A DNA stretch of 64,000 nucleotides from Capsulimonadaceae bacterium (GCA_031292625.1 JARLGU010000052.1:1-64000); one strand, 5' to 3'; positions 8,252 through 16,971 are shown, counted from the stretch's first letter. The notes: a model not told the origin generated them from the sequence alone. Program-made: numbers and translations.

Positions 8252-8422
8252 ACGCGCTGGCGTACTCTTCTCTCGCGCGTTGCGGAGTTGAGGAGAGGAC
8301 GCCTCGCCGGCGGTGCAGCGCCCGGCCGCACCTTTTGCGCGCTTCCGCGCGGGAGGTTCATTCCGGACTGAGCGCGAACATTACCGTGGATAATCTATAA
8401 CCAAGCGGCTAGGGCCGCTCAT

Positions 8423-8437
8423 AGGAGATTCGTTTTG
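8423..8437 (+). promoter_or_regulatory. SD and TTG start of the esterase
   Basis: AGGAG at 8423-8427 stands seven bases before TTG (8435-8437). No ATG in frame lies nearby upstream, so this non-AUG start is well supported. Confidence 0.7.
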
Positions 8438-9244
8438 ACTAGTGATCAATCCCACGATGTTGTTTTTCATGCAGATGTTCCGTACCGAGGCGGTTCCGCG
8501 CTCGACGATTATGCTCGGGAGCGCTGTGCGCTAGACCTCTATATACCCTTGGACGCGGCCGCGTTTCCAACGCTTGTTTGGCTGCACGGCGGAGGCATCA
8601 AGGAAGGTGCGCGGGACGGGGATTTTGAGAAACGCCTTGGGCGCTGGCTCGCGGGGCAGGGGATTGCTCTCGCGAGCGCTGGCTATCGGCTTTCGCCGCA
8701 CGCGCGGTACCCAGAATATGTGGACGATGCCGCTGCCGCGGCGCAATGGGTGCTCACGAACATCTCGAAATATGGAGGCAGTACGGAGCACGTCTTCGTT
8801 GGGGGGCACTCCGCGGGCGCTTATCTGGCGGCCCTGCTCGCGATGCGGCCGTCGTTCCTGGAGGCGCACGGCGTCAGCGTGTCCCAGTTTGCCGGTTTCA
8901 TACCGGTGAGCGCGCAGATGTTCACGCACTGGACCGTTCGCGAAGAGCGCGGGATCGAGCGCCCCGAAACCACGCCAGTTATCGACGATGCCGCACCGTG
9001 CTATTATGTTCGGCCCGATGCCCCGGATCTACTCGTTCTGTGGGCGGACGGCGACATCCCCGCGCGCCCCGAAGAGAACGAATATTTCCTGGCCATCCTC
9101 AAGCACGCCGGCCATTCGCGCGCCCAGGGGGCAAGAATTGGCGGCAGGGATCATAGTACGATCGCGGAGAAAATGGTCGAGCCCAACGACCCGGCGGGAT
9201 GCCTTCTTGTAGACTTCATCCGGAGCCGCGCCGCGCAGGGATGA
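8435..9244 (+). CDS. Alpha/beta-hydrolase, acetylesterase/lipase-like
   Basis: This 269-residue hydrolase has an HGGG oxyanion motif (WLHGGGIKEG near 49-58) and the nucleophile elbow GGHSAGAYL (near 122-130, catalytic Ser in GHSAG). An acidic residue (LWADGD) and a late His (GRDHSTI) complete the triad. It resembles the BD-FAE/carboxylesterase group that deacetylates small esters or polysaccharide side chains. Translation starts at TTG (8435), seven bases after AGGAG. No signal peptide is visible. It follows the AraC gene by about 180 bases and may be a separate unit. The substrate is unknown. Confidence 0.85.
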   Translation: MTSDQSHDVVFHADVPYRGGSALDDYARERCALDLYIPLDAAAFPTLVWLHGGGIKEGARDGDFEKRLGRWLAGQGIALASAGYRLSPHARYPEYVDDAAAAAQWVLTNISKYGGSTEHVFVGGHSAGAYLAALLAMRPSFLEAHGVSVSQFAGFIPVSAQMFTHWTVREERGIERPETTPVIDDAAPCYYVRPDAPDLLVLWADGDIPARPEENEYFLAILKHAGHSRAQGARIGGRDHSTIAEKMVEPNDPAGCLLVDFIRSRAAQG

Positions 9245-9582
9245 TTCGTATTTCTGGCATCGATTCGCCGCTAGATATTTCTTCCCGGGTCTCCTTGTTT
9301 AGGGAGTGTGGGTCCTAGAAATCTTTATTTCTTTGTTGAGAAATATTCTTATATGGCGATATGTCTTTTGTATACTTTGATTTTCTTACTTTTTACTGTT
9401 ACTTTGCGATTCGTTGATCTTGACAACTGCTTGCTACCCCTGGGTAAAATACGCCAAAGAGGGGATCTGAGGGGAGTTCGGCGACTGACAGAATACGACA
9501 TCAACTGGTCGTGTTTCCGTGTTGTTGCCAGCGGCCGATTTCTCCGGAGGCCCGTACCCTAGACAGGTTCGAGACACAATCA
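9245..9582. other. AT-rich intergenic region before the respiratory operon
   Basis: Bases of about 9315-9420 are strikingly AT-rich compared with the surroundings. An 84-codon open frame at 9308-9562 has a hydrophobic start but then becomes arginine-rich nonsense and lacks an SD, so it is not called. A possible promoter lies at 9420-9450. Confidence 0.5.
9420..9450 (+). promoter_or_regulatory. Possible promoter of the respiratory operon
   Basis: TTGACA at 9420-9425 and TAAAAT at 9445-9450 are separated by 19 bases, slightly longer than ideal. They lie about 130 bases before the first gene of the Rieske/cytochrome b operon. Confidence 0.4.
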
Positions 9583-10695
9583 ATGCACTTTCCATATGTC
9601 GACCCGATTCCCGTTCCGGCCCCAATACTGCTGATGAAAGCGCTTGGGATCCTGACCCTTGCGATGCACTTCGTAGCCGTCCAGCTTCTCGTTGGCAGTC
9701 TCGTTGCCGTCTGTTGGTTCAGCTTACGCGGCAAGCAGCTTGGGACGTCTCAGCACAAGACGGCAGCGCACGTTCTGGCGAGGCGCGTGCCGATCATCAT
9801 GACGTACGTGATCAATCTCGGCATTCCGCCGCTGTTGTTCGCACAGGTCATTTACGGTCGCGCGCTCTATACGAGCAGCGTGCTCATCGGAGCGCTGTGG
9901 ATTAGCGTCATTCCGTTGCTGATGCTTTGCTACTGGCTGCTATACCGCATGGCGGACAAGACGGCAGCGGGCAAGCCCGCCGCGCACGTGGCGTTCATTG
10001 CGTTGATTATCGCAGGCTGCGTGGGACGCATATTGTCTTACAATATGACGCTCATGCTGCGGCCCGAGGTCTGGCAAAAGATGTATGCGGGGACGGCTAC
10101 CGGTCTCCATCTTCCGCCTTCGGAGCCTACATCCATTTATCGCTGGGCGTTCATTGTCATTGGTTCTTTGTTGCTTACTGGGCTGTGGACGGTTCTGAAT
10201 TCCGGGCTGCCGACGATTGACGGCGAGACGAAAGCGCTTATGCGCAAAACAGGCGGCGTTCTCGCTCTTCTCGGCGGCATCATCCAAATCGCTATCGGTT
10301 ATCTTGTGTTCGTGCATCAGCCCGTTAGCGTTCAGGATGGCCTGCAGCAGCTTGCGTTCTACAAGATATCGGGCATCGTCTGGTTCGTGGCGGCGGCGCT
10401 TGCGACGCTGCTTGGGGCGACGCAGATTATCGCGAAGAGCACCAGCCTGCCGTTGAACATCGCCGCCTGCACGTCCGGCTTCGTTGGTCTGGTCGGCGCC
10501 GTGTGTGTTCGCGATGGCATTCGAGACGTGACGCTTAACGGGAAAGGCTTCGACGTTTTCCATCGTCTGGTCTATTCCAACTGGTGGGTGCTTGGCCTGT
10601 TCTTCGCTCTGTTCGCGATTTCGTTGGTCGCGATGGGCTGGCTTCTATGGGTCATGAAGCAGGCGAAGCCGGTGTCGGAGCAGGTCGCGTCCTGA
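9583..10695 (+). CDS. Multi-pass membrane protein, CydA-like, of a respiratory complex
   Basis: This 370-residue protein has about eight to nine hydrophobic segments. Its N-terminal helix (ILTLAMHFVAVQLLVGSLVA) has a His (H29) in the place of the first heme-ligand His of cytochrome bd subunit I (CydA). The helix order also resembles CydA, but the acidic pair expected in helix 3 is absent (SVLIGALWISVIPLLML), so it is unlikely to hold a complete oxygen site. It has no CXXCH. It heads an operon with Rieske, cytochrome b and a second CydA-like protein, so it is probably a structural or heme-b-binding partner, taking the place that CydB has in ordinary bd oxidases. The ATG at 9583 was chosen over the longer frame from 9511 because the helix starts there. 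The SD is poor. Confidence 0.6.
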   Translation: MHFPYVDPIPVPAPILLMKALGILTLAMHFVAVQLLVGSLVAVCWFSLRGKQLGTSQHKTAAHVLARRVPIIMTYVINLGIPPLLFAQVIYGRALYTSSVLIGALWISVIPLLMLCYWLLYRMADKTAAGKPAAHVAFIALIIAGCVGRILSYNMTLMLRPEVWQKMYAGTATGLHLPPSEPTSIYRWAFIVIGSLLLTGLWTVLNSGLPTIDGETKALMRKTGGVLALLGGIIQIAIGYLVFVHQPVSVQDGLQQLAFYKISGIVWFVAAALATLLGATQIIAKSTSLPLNIAACTSGFVGLVGAVCVRDGIRDVTLNGKGFDVFHRLVYSNWWVLGLFFALFAISLVAMGWLLWVMKQAKPVSEQVAS

Positions 10696-10793
10696 GCGGT
10701 CGCGTCTTTCCTTTGGTGGCGGCGAGGGAGTGCGGTCGTCCTCGCGGCGTCAAACTCAGGCCGTTCGTTGCTTTTGATCGAATAGGTGGACTC

Positions 10794-11282
10794 ATGAGCG
10801 AAGCGATAGTCGAAGACAATGAGCAGTTGCAGCCGGACGAAGAGGGATTTACTCGTCGCGGTTTTGTGAAGGTGGCGATCGGCGGCATGGGCGTCGTCTA
10901 TGCCGGGGCGATCGGCTACCCAATCTACCGTTATTTGGAAACTCCGGTAGAGAAGGAAGCTTCCGAGGCGGCCGTGAAGGCGGTGGATCTCAAGGACGCC
11001 GATAAGTTGCCGGCGGGAAGCACGCTCATGTTCATGTTCGGATCTAAGCCCGCAATGCTGATCCATTTTGCGACGGGCGAATGGGTGTCTCTCAGCGCGG
11101 TGTGCCAGCACTTGGGGTGCATTCTGCACTACCAGCCGCCGGCGCCGCGCATCGTATGCGCCTGCCACGGCGGCCAATACGACCCGCACACGGGGGAGAA
11201 TGTCGCTGGCCCGCCGCCGCGTCCGCTGAGGAAATATATCGTCAAGGTATTGCCGGGACATGTTACGGTGTCGAAGGCTTAG
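10794..11282 (+). CDS. Rieske iron-sulfur protein
   Basis: This 162-residue protein carries a 2Fe-2S cluster of the cytochrome bc/b6f type. It begins with a twin-arginine-like anchor (FTRRGFVKVAIGGMG, residues 19-33). Box 1 is CQHLGC (C104, H106, C109) and box 2 is CACHGGQYD (C122, C124, H125). C104/H106/C122/H125 should bind the cluster, and C109-C124 would form the stabilising disulfide. An SD (AGGTGG) precedes the ATG at 10794; the longer open frame from 10584 only overlaps the previous gene. It lies between the CydA-like gene and cytochrome b in one operon and should move electrons from the quinol site to the cytochrome c domain encoded downstream. Confidence 0.95.
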   Translation: MSEAIVEDNEQLQPDEEGFTRRGFVKVAIGGMGVVYAGAIGYPIYRYLETPVEKEASEAAVKAVDLKDADKLPAGSTLMFMFGSKPAMLIHFATGEWVSLSAVCQHLGCILHYQPPAPRIVCACHGGQYDPHTGENVAGPPPRPLRKYIVKVLPGHVTVSKA

Positions 11283-11371
11283 ATAATGTGAAGCGCCGCG
11301 CCGCCGAGCGATCGCGAGTAGGGCGCGCGCCCGATTTTGTGTTTTCATAGGATCGCACCAAGGAGCAATTG

Positions 11372-12439
11372 ATGGACAAGATTCGAGCTTATCTGGACGA
11401 GCGGCTCGGGCTTGAAGGCCTGTTGGAGTTCATGTCGCACAAGAAGGTGCCGATACACCGGCACTCCTTCTGGTACTACTGGGGCGGGATCACCTTGATC
11501 TGCTTCATCGTGCAGATCCTGACAGGCATTCTGCTGCTCGTTTACTATCGTCCCGGACAGGGAGCGTACGAGTCGGTTCGATCGATCACCTACGATATTA
11601 ACTTCGGTTGGCTGATCCGGTCGGCGCACAACTGGTCGGCGTCGCTATTCCTGTTCTCGGCGTTCACGCACATGTTCTCGGTGTACTTCATGAAGGCCTA
11701 TCGTGCGCCGCGTGAACTGGGCTGGTGGTCAGGCATGATCTTGCTTGCCCTCGGCATGCTTTTCGGGTTCAGCGGCTATCTGCTGCCAATGGATGACCTG
11801 GCGGCCTCGGCGACCAAGGTCGGCATGGCGATGCTCGACATCTTGCCGAAGGTCGGCCCCTGGGCCGCGGACCTGATGCGCGGCGGCGTAACAGTCGGCG
11901 ATCCGACGGTGCAGCGGTTTTTTGCCCTTCATGTGGTCGTGCTGCCGATGATCTTCATGCCGCTGCTTGGCTTCCACCTGTGGCTTGTTCAGAAGCACGG
12001 CAATGCGGTGCCCCCGAGTGAGTACGATACGCCGGTCGAGGAGCGCAAATCCGTTCCGTTCTTTCCGAATTTCATGATCAAGGATCTCGCCATGTGGTTG
12101 ATTGCGCTGAACGTGATCGCCATGCTGGCATCCTTGTTCCCGTTCCAACTCGGCGAGCAGGCGGATCCGCTCAAGCCCGCGCCTCCTGGTATCCATCCTG
12201 AGTGGTACTTCATGAGCGCCTTCCAGGTCCTCAAAATCGTCGGCAAAATCATTCCGGGAACGCCGGGCGAGGTTGTCGGCATGGGGGGCTTTACCCTTGG
12301 CTTGATCCTCTGGGTGCTGATCCCGCTCTATGACGGCAAGACGGAGAGCGGCGTCAAGGCAAGAAATGCGCACTATTTCGGCCTGCTGGCGCTCGGAGTT
12401 TTAATTATCACCACGATCTGGGGATACGCGGCCCTTTAG
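11372..12439 (+). CDS. Cytochrome b (b6 plus subunit IV fused) of a bc-type complex
   Basis: This 355-residue quinol-oxidising subunit has paired His ligands in SAHNWSASLFLFSAFTH and in FFALHVVVLPMIFMPLLGFHLW, which bind two b hemes. HPEWYF (the PEWY motif of the Qo site) lies near residue 271. The C-terminal half corresponds to subunit IV, so this is a full-length cytochrome b, slightly shorter than mitochondrial types. An ATG at 11372 with AGGAG upstream is preferred to the TTG one codon earlier. The next gene starts 14 bases after the stop. Together with the Rieske protein it forms the quinol oxidation core. No cytochrome c1 gene is present; the fused cytochrome c of the next gene may take that role. 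Confidence 0.95.
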   Translation: MDKIRAYLDERLGLEGLLEFMSHKKVPIHRHSFWYYWGGITLICFIVQILTGILLLVYYRPGQGAYESVRSITYDINFGWLIRSAHNWSASLFLFSAFTHMFSVYFMKAYRAPRELGWWSGMILLALGMLFGFSGYLLPMDDLAASATKVGMAMLDILPKVGPWAADLMRGGVTVGDPTVQRFFALHVVVLPMIFMPLLGFHLWLVQKHGNAVPPSEYDTPVEERKSVPFFPNFMIKDLAMWLIALNVIAMLASLFPFQLGEQADPLKPAPPGIHPEWYFMSAFQVLKIVGKIIPGTPGEVVGMGGFTLGLILWVLIPLYDGKTESGVKARNAHYFGLLALGVLIITTIWGYAAL

Positions 12440-12453
12440 CAAGGAGAGCTTGA

Positions 12454-13869
12454 ATGAATTATCCAGTCTGGGAAGTTCCGGGCATCGGTACCCCATGGGT
12501 GATCGGTTGTATCGCGATTTTCCACGTCATGATTTCTCACTTCGCCGTTGGCGGCGGGTGCTACCTCGCGATAGCGATGCGCAAGGCGCTCAAGGAGAAC
12601 CGGCGTGATTGGCTCCCGCTTTTGCACAGCCACTCGAAGTTCTTCTTGCTTATCACCGGCGTATTTGGCACCGTCAGCGGAGTGGGGATCTGGTTTGCGA
12701 TAGGACTCGTCAACCCCGGCGCGACGAGCGCATTGATCCACAACTTCGTCTTCGGCTGGGCCATCGAATGGCTTTTCTTCCTCGTGGAAGTCTCGTCGAT
12801 CGTCGTGTTCTATTATGCTTGGGGCCGGATCTCGGATAAGCTGCATTTGCAGGTCGCGTATCTGTATGCGGTTTCGTCGATCCTTACCCTCGTCATCATC
12901 AACGGCATTTTGACATTCATGCTTACGCCGGGACACACCTGGTTGGAGCATGCGTCCGATCGTAACCTGCCTGCTTATTTCTGGTATGCGTTCTTTAATC
13001 CGACATACTTCCCGAGCCTGTTCATGCGAATGCTTGCGATGATGTCGCTGGCAGGCGTATGGGCGCTGGTTTCGTACTCGAGGCTCGAGCAGAGCGCGAC
13101 GCGCGATCAGCTCATTCGCTGGAGCGTCACCTGGCTGATCCCGGCGTTCCTCCTCATGCCGGTCGTCTTCTTCTGGTATCAGCACCAGATCCCCGCGTCG
13201 AACTGGCACTTGACGCAACTCGGTATGGCGACGATCGGTGCAGGGACGTTCACGCAGATTACGCGCATTGCGCTCCTCTCGATCATGGCGACATCGACGA
13301 TTGCTGCCATCGCCTACTTCTTTGCGTACAAATCGCCAAAGGATTTTACGACCGGGCACGCGCTGTCGCTTCTGTTCATCGCCTTGATGGCCACGGCGTC
13401 CACTGAATATGCTCGCGAGGCAATTCGCAAGCCGTTCGTCATCGGTTCCTATATGTACTCGAACGGGGTGCGCGTCAAGGATGTCGCGGCTTACCGGACG
13501 GACGGTTATATCGCGCATTCGGCGTGGGCGCCGAGCGTATCGAGCAAGGGCGTCAAGTATGAGGAGGGCCGTTTCTTATTCCGCGGCGAGTGTATGAGCT
13601 GCCATACGATTAACGGCTACCGGTCGATGAAGCATTTGCTAGGCGATCGCGACGACAAGGCGATCGGGAACATCCTGACGATGCTCAAGGAAAATAAGCC
13701 GGATTCGCCATACCATGCGTTTATGCCGCCGCTGGCGACAAGCGACGAAGAAACCGACGCGCTCAAGTACTACTTGCTGTCGCTTAACCACAAGCTGCCA
13801 AAGAACCCCAACGCCCCGATTCCAACGCCAGAAACCGCCAAGTCCGCGGTCAAAGTGGCGCACAGCTAA
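12454..13869 (+). CDS. Divergent CydA-like oxidase subunit fused to cytochrome c
   Basis: This 471-residue protein has a membrane part (about 1-350) that aligns by eye with cytochrome bd subunit I. It has His in the first helix (H24/H29), AIEWLFFLVE with E105 and E112 matching the conserved acidic pair of CydA helix 3, INGILTFML like the ANGWMQ block, and REAIRKPFVIG in the place of GRQPWAIG. The His and Met that hold heme b558 in CydA appear replaced (FMRML, RIALL). A single C-terminal cytochrome c domain has CMSCH at 380-384 and a likely Met ligand (M424). It shares an operon with Rieske and cytochrome b, and no CydB is present. Electrons probably pass from the bc part through the fused heme c to this subunit. 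Oxygen as the acceptor is inference. Confidence 0.75.
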   Translation: MNYPVWEVPGIGTPWVIGCIAIFHVMISHFAVGGGCYLAIAMRKALKENRRDWLPLLHSHSKFFLLITGVFGTVSGVGIWFAIGLVNPGATSALIHNFVFGWAIEWLFFLVEVSSIVVFYYAWGRISDKLHLQVAYLYAVSSILTLVIINGILTFMLTPGHTWLEHASDRNLPAYFWYAFFNPTYFPSLFMRMLAMMSLAGVWALVSYSRLEQSATRDQLIRWSVTWLIPAFLLMPVVFFWYQHQIPASNWHLTQLGMATIGAGTFTQITRIALLSIMATSTIAAIAYFFAYKSPKDFTTGHALSLLFIALMATASTEYAREAIRKPFVIGSYMYSNGVRVKDVAAYRTDGYIAHSAWAPSVSSKGVKYEEGRFLFRGECMSCHTINGYRSMKHLLGDRDDKAIGNILTMLKENKPDSPYHAFMPPLATSDEETDALKYYLLSLNHKLPKNPNAPIPTPETAKSAVKVAHS

Positions 13870-13884
13870 TCGGAACGAAGACAA

Positions 13885-13936
13885 GGCCTCCTGCTCGTCG
13901 AGACGCATCGTCTCGCGGGCTAGGGGGCCATTTCTT
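13885..13936 (+). terminator. Likely terminator of the respiratory operon
   Basis: A perfect 7-bp stem (CGAGACG/CGTCTCG, 13899-13915) is nested in an outer stem pairing GGCCTCC with GGGGGCC, followed by ATTTCTTTT. The position, just after the last gene of the operon, fits an intrinsic terminator. Confidence 0.6.
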
Positions 13937-13979
13937 TTCGACGGCAAGCAGGTGGATTGGGATGATGACCGGTCAGCGG

Positions 13980-14606
13980 TTATGGCGTATTGAACGTTCC
14001 CTCGTATCCGCCGCCCTGCAATTGCCCTTCCTTCAGCCAATCCTTCGCGGTGTAGCCTGGGTAATTGTAGAGAAGGCGAACGCGGTAAGCGCCGCGGACG
14101 CGCTTCGGCAGGGTGACGTTTACCATGAAGTTCAGGGGATTGGGCTCCAGGAGCGGACCGTTGCCGAGCCTGACCGTATCCGGGTAGCCGGTCAACTTCA
14201 CGCCTCTGAACTCGGATGACGGAGGTTCTTCGGAGCTGGCGACGACCGTCTCTGATTGGTCGATAATCTGCCAGAACGAAAGCGGCGGGGCGCCCACGCC
14301 AAACTTGAACTGGAATGTCCCCGTCGGAAAAAGCGCCACGGCATACGAGTTCATATTCTGCCGTTGTCCGGCCAGCCACCAGCGCTCGACGATAACGCCG
14401 GGTTCGCGTGACAGGGTATGGGCCGTAACGCCCGGCGGAGGATCCGGCAGCTTCGGCGGCAAGACCGCCGCTTGCACGACCTGGTCCTTGGAGGCCGTAA
14501 CCGGAGCGGGGCGGCGGCCAAAAGAGCTGAGCACATGAGCCGCAAGAAAGAGCGAGCCCACGATCGCCATAAACACGTATGGATGATCAGCCTGGTTAGA
14601 ATTCAA
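13980..14606 (-). CDS. Membrane-anchored protein of unknown function
   Basis: This 208-residue protein is not recognised. It has one N-terminal membrane helix (about 12-28, VFMAIVGSLFLAAHVLSSF), then a proline-rich linker (LPPKLPDPPPG) and an extracytoplasmic domain rich in beta-type sequence. Start choice: TTG at 14606 is preceded by GGAG (14614-14617) with seven bases between. The upstream part of the longer frame is arginine-rich and unlike a leader. It is transcribed in the same direction as the prepilin-type gene upstream (gap 141 bases) and converges on the respiratory operon. A role in pseudopilus or envelope function is only a guess from the neighbour. Confidence 0.6.
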   Translation of the reverse strand: MNSNQADHPYVFMAIVGSLFLAAHVLSSFGRRPAPVTASKDQVVQAAVLPPKLPDPPPGVTAHTLSREPGVIVERWWLAGQRQNMNSYAVALFPTGTFQFKFGVGAPPLSFWQIIDQSETVVASSEEPPSSEFRGVKLTGYPDTVRLGNGPLLEPNPLNFMVNVTLPKRVRGAYRVRLLYNYPGYTAKDWLKEGQLQGGGYEGTFNTP

Positions 14607-14617
14607 AATAGGTCTCC
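14604..14617 (-). promoter_or_regulatory. SD and TTG start deciding the 5' end of the anchored protein
   Basis: On the minus strand GGAG (14617-14614) stands seven bases before TTG (14606-14604). The start places a short polar stretch before the membrane helix, as expected. Confidence 0.5.
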
Positions 14618-14747
14618 GACGAAGCTGTGTATCGCCGCGATAATCGGCGAAGGTCGTCCGGCTTGTTGCGCAACATAAGGCCCGTCTTCTTTCGGCCACT
14701 CCCTTGCGGATGATTGTCCGCTGACCTTCCGGCGTGCAACGCATTGG

Positions 14748-15629
14748 CTAAATTGGGCTGTACGTCATCGTCCAGTTCTCCGGCGAGTGAGTGCCTGCCG
14801 CCTGAAAAACGCTAAGGTGGTCTTGAGCCGTCGTTGGCTTGATTTGCGGGACGAATGCGCCGATTGACACGGACTCCGCGCGCAACCACTTCACGTGACC
14901 GTCGCAGGCAAGATAGTTGGCTCCTCCCTGGTGGCGTCCATACCTTCCCGTAAATGTCACCGGTCCATAATCGAAATGGCGCTGACTGTTGCGGACGAAG
15001 CCGGTGGCCTGCCGGAGGTTAGAGTAGGAATTGTCGGCGAAGAATCCGGTCCCTTTTGCCGAGTAGCAACTGTCGTAACCGTTCGGAGCGCCGCCTGCCT
15101 CATTGGGCGTCGAGAGGTCCGCGACATTAAAGTCGCTTGCCGACAACCCGGCGTGGAATGAACCTGTAATCTCGTATAGGAGGACAGTCCGGGTGGGATC
15201 CGTCATGTGTGACACGGAGCTTCCATGTCCCCAAAAGCGGCAGAGCGGGTACGATAGAGCCCAGTTCATTGCATATGAGACTGGCTTTAAAACGTAGTTG
15301 ACGTCGTCGACCGTTCGCAACTGCGGGCCTGTCGGATCGTCCGGACACTGAAATGCGCCGTCACTCTTGGCGTACGGATAGACGGATCCCGCCCAGCCGT
15401 TGCCCGTTCCACTTGCGCCGGATGGCCAATTGCCGTCGAAGTCCTGTGCATACTGGATAAACGCCATCGCAAGTTGCCTCTCGTTGCTCTGGCAGCTTGA
15501 GCGTCGCGACGATTCATGGGCCGCGCTGGCAAAGGGGCGCGTAACGACGACTAGAACAGCAACAATGCCGATCACAACAGTTAATTCAATTAGGGTAAAT
15601 CCTGATCGATTGCAACGAACACTGGTCAT
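14748..15629 (-). CDS. DUF1559-type prepilin-like secreted protein
   Basis: This 293-residue protein has a type IV prepilin (class III) leader: a short basic start, then SGFTLIELTVVIGIVAVLVVV, with cleavage expected between G10 and F11. The C-terminal domain ends in the H-X9-DG motif (HQGGANYLACDG) typical of the DUF1559 proteins that are abundant in Planctomycetes and Armatimonadota. Prepilin peptidase would process it, and it is probably exposed at the cell surface or in a pseudopilus. An SD (GAGGA) precedes the ATG at 15629. The next gene on this strand encodes a membrane-anchored unknown. A second member lies at 29778. Function within the family is not established. Confidence 0.88.
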   Translation of the reverse strand: MTSVRCNRSGFTLIELTVVIGIVAVLVVVTRPFASAAHESSRRSSCQSNERQLAMAFIQYAQDFDGNWPSGASGTGNGWAGSVYPYAKSDGAFQCPDDPTGPQLRTVDDVNYVLKPVSYAMNWALSYPLCRFWGHGSSVSHMTDPTRTVLLYEITGSFHAGLSASDFNVADLSTPNEAGGAPNGYDSCYSAKGTGFFADNSYSNLRQATGFVRNSQRHFDYGPVTFTGRYGRHQGGANYLACDGHVKWLRAESVSIGAFVPQIKPTTAQDHLSVFQAAGTHSPENWTMTYSPI

Positions 15630-16041
15630 ATCGATTCCTCGTATTCCAGAGGGAGGATGAGGCTTGCGAAAGAGACAATATCGCCTGTAGGGCGATCGAA
15701 CAATACTCGTCGTTCTCTTGCAAAATGAAGTTTACCCTATACAATCATGCACGTACGTACCTATAGATAAATCCTTTGAGTAATATTTTTCACGGCTCAC
15801 CTACCGTATGGATGGGTTTGCTGTCACGTTTGATGGGGTTTGTGTGCGACGAAAACGTGTTCGTAACGATCAAGCGTTTTATTCTTGCCGGCTCTGTCGT
15901 TCGTTAATTAATTCGTGGCGGCGGCAATCCTATGACGACGCGCTTCCAGGGCGCAAGCGATGGTCTTCGAGTAAAGGCTACTGCGGGTATCATGAACACG
16001 TTACGCAATCGTTGAGATAAGAGCGCGTCAGGGAGTGCGAG
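15630..16041. other. Divergent intergenic region with AT-rich core
   Basis: This 412-base gap lies between the prepilin gene (minus) and the M50 protease (plus). Bases of about 15720-15800 are AT-rich and include ACGTACGTAC. Promoters for both genes are expected here, but no clean -35/-10 pair was recognised. A 70-codon frame at 15808 lacks an SD and family features. Confidence 0.4.
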
Positions 16042-16971
16042 ATGGCTGAAATGGACGGACAGACGGAGATCGAACGCAAGTTGGCGGAGCAGGAAGCTGC
16101 GGAAGCTAGCCGCCGCGAGATCGAGAAGCAAGCTTGGCCGCCGGAACCTGGGGCGCCAATGACGACCGAGCAGGCCCGTATCGTAGAGCCGCCGCGCCGC
16201 CGCTCCTTGCTGGAGCAATGGAAGGATCGAGGCGGCGTCCTCGGCGGACTTGCAGCGGCGGTGATCTTCGTGTTGAAGGTCGTGGCCCCAGTTTTGTCGC
16301 TATTGGTAAAATTCCTGTTTGTCTTCAAGACCGTTCTGATCACTTTTGGTTCGATGGCGCTCTCGATGTGGTTCTATTCGACGCGGTTCGGATGGGCATT
16401 CGCGGTCGGCATTGTTCTTCTCATCTTTGTTCACGAAAGCGGACATGCGACGGCATCCAGGATAAAGGGACTGAAGGTGGGGCCGATGGTTTTCGTTCCC
16501 TTCATGGGGGCGTTCGTTACGAGCAGCGGGGTATCGAGGACCCTGGAGATGGATGCGTTTATCGGGATCATGGGCCCGGTGTTCGGGACCATTGCCGGCA
16601 TCGTGTGCGTCATTCTTGGGTTCGTCACCCACCAGCCCGTGTTTTTCGGACTCGCCTATTTCAACTTTTTTATGAACCTGTTCAACCTGACGCCGGCCGT
16701 GCCTCTGGACGGCGCATGGATTGCTCCTCTTTTTTCGCCAAAGCTATTGGCTTTTGGAGCGGTCCTGATGCTGTTCTTGGGCTTCATGAACCCCTTGATC
16801 TGGATACTGGGATTGCTTAGCCTGCCGCGCGTGATCGCCGGGTGGAAAGCCGATCCCGCGACGCAGCCATACTATCGCGTTTCCAATGCGGCTCGATGGA
16901 AGTATGGTTTTGCGTATCTCGGCCTTATCGCGCTCTTGGCCTTCGGAATGGTGGTGACGCACATCGCGTAG
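16042..16971 (+). CDS. Site-2-protease family (M50) membrane metalloprotease
   Basis: This 309-residue integral membrane zinc protease has an N-terminal 60 residues that are charged and helical (possible coiled coil, rich in Glu/Ala). Helices follow, with HESGH at 131-135 giving the two zinc His and the catalytic Glu. The third ligand is in NLTPAVPLDGAW near residue 222, matching the NPDG-type motif. Such proteases cut transmembrane helices, often of anti-sigma factors or signal-peptide remnants. A target cannot be named, and the sigB system nearby uses no membrane anti-sigma. The ATG at 16042 has a GGGAG-like SD. A SanA-like gene follows within 50 bases and may be co-transcribed. Confidence 0.88.
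   Translation: MAEMDGQTEIERKLAEQEAAEASRREIEKQAWPPEPGAPMTTEQARIVEPPRRRSLLEQWKDRGGVLGGLAAAVIFVLKVVAPVLSLLVKFLFVFKTVLITFGSMALSMWFYSTRFGWAFAVGIVLLIFVHESGHATASRIKGLKVGPMVFVPFMGAFVTSSGVSRTLEMDAFIGIMGPVFGTIAGIVCVILGFVTHQPVFFGLAYFNFFMNLFNLTPAVPLDGAWIAPLFSPKLLAFGAVLMLFLGFMNPLIWILGLLSLPRVIAGWKADPATQPYYRVSNAARWKYGFAYLGLIALLAFGMVVTHIA

Noticed and set aside
8290-8350. Terminator of the AraC gene (GGTGC/GCACC then TTTT)
   Set aside because: The stem is only five base pairs with an 11-base loop. It is too weak to call.
9308-9562. 84-codon open frame with a hydrophobic start
   Set aside because: It has no SD, its second half is arginine-rich and has no family character, and it lies in an AT-rich promoter region where chance hydrophobic frames are common.
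11729-12373. Long minus-strand frames opposite cytochrome b and other genes (also at 12436-13518, 48541-49761, 3455-4411)
   Set aside because: They mirror strongly coding genes on the other strand, are rich in His/Arg/Asp, and have no recognisable domain. They are shadows of GC-rich codon use.
15808-16020. 70-codon open frame before the M50 protease
   Set aside because: It has no SD and no protein-like pattern, and it overlaps the expected promoter region.
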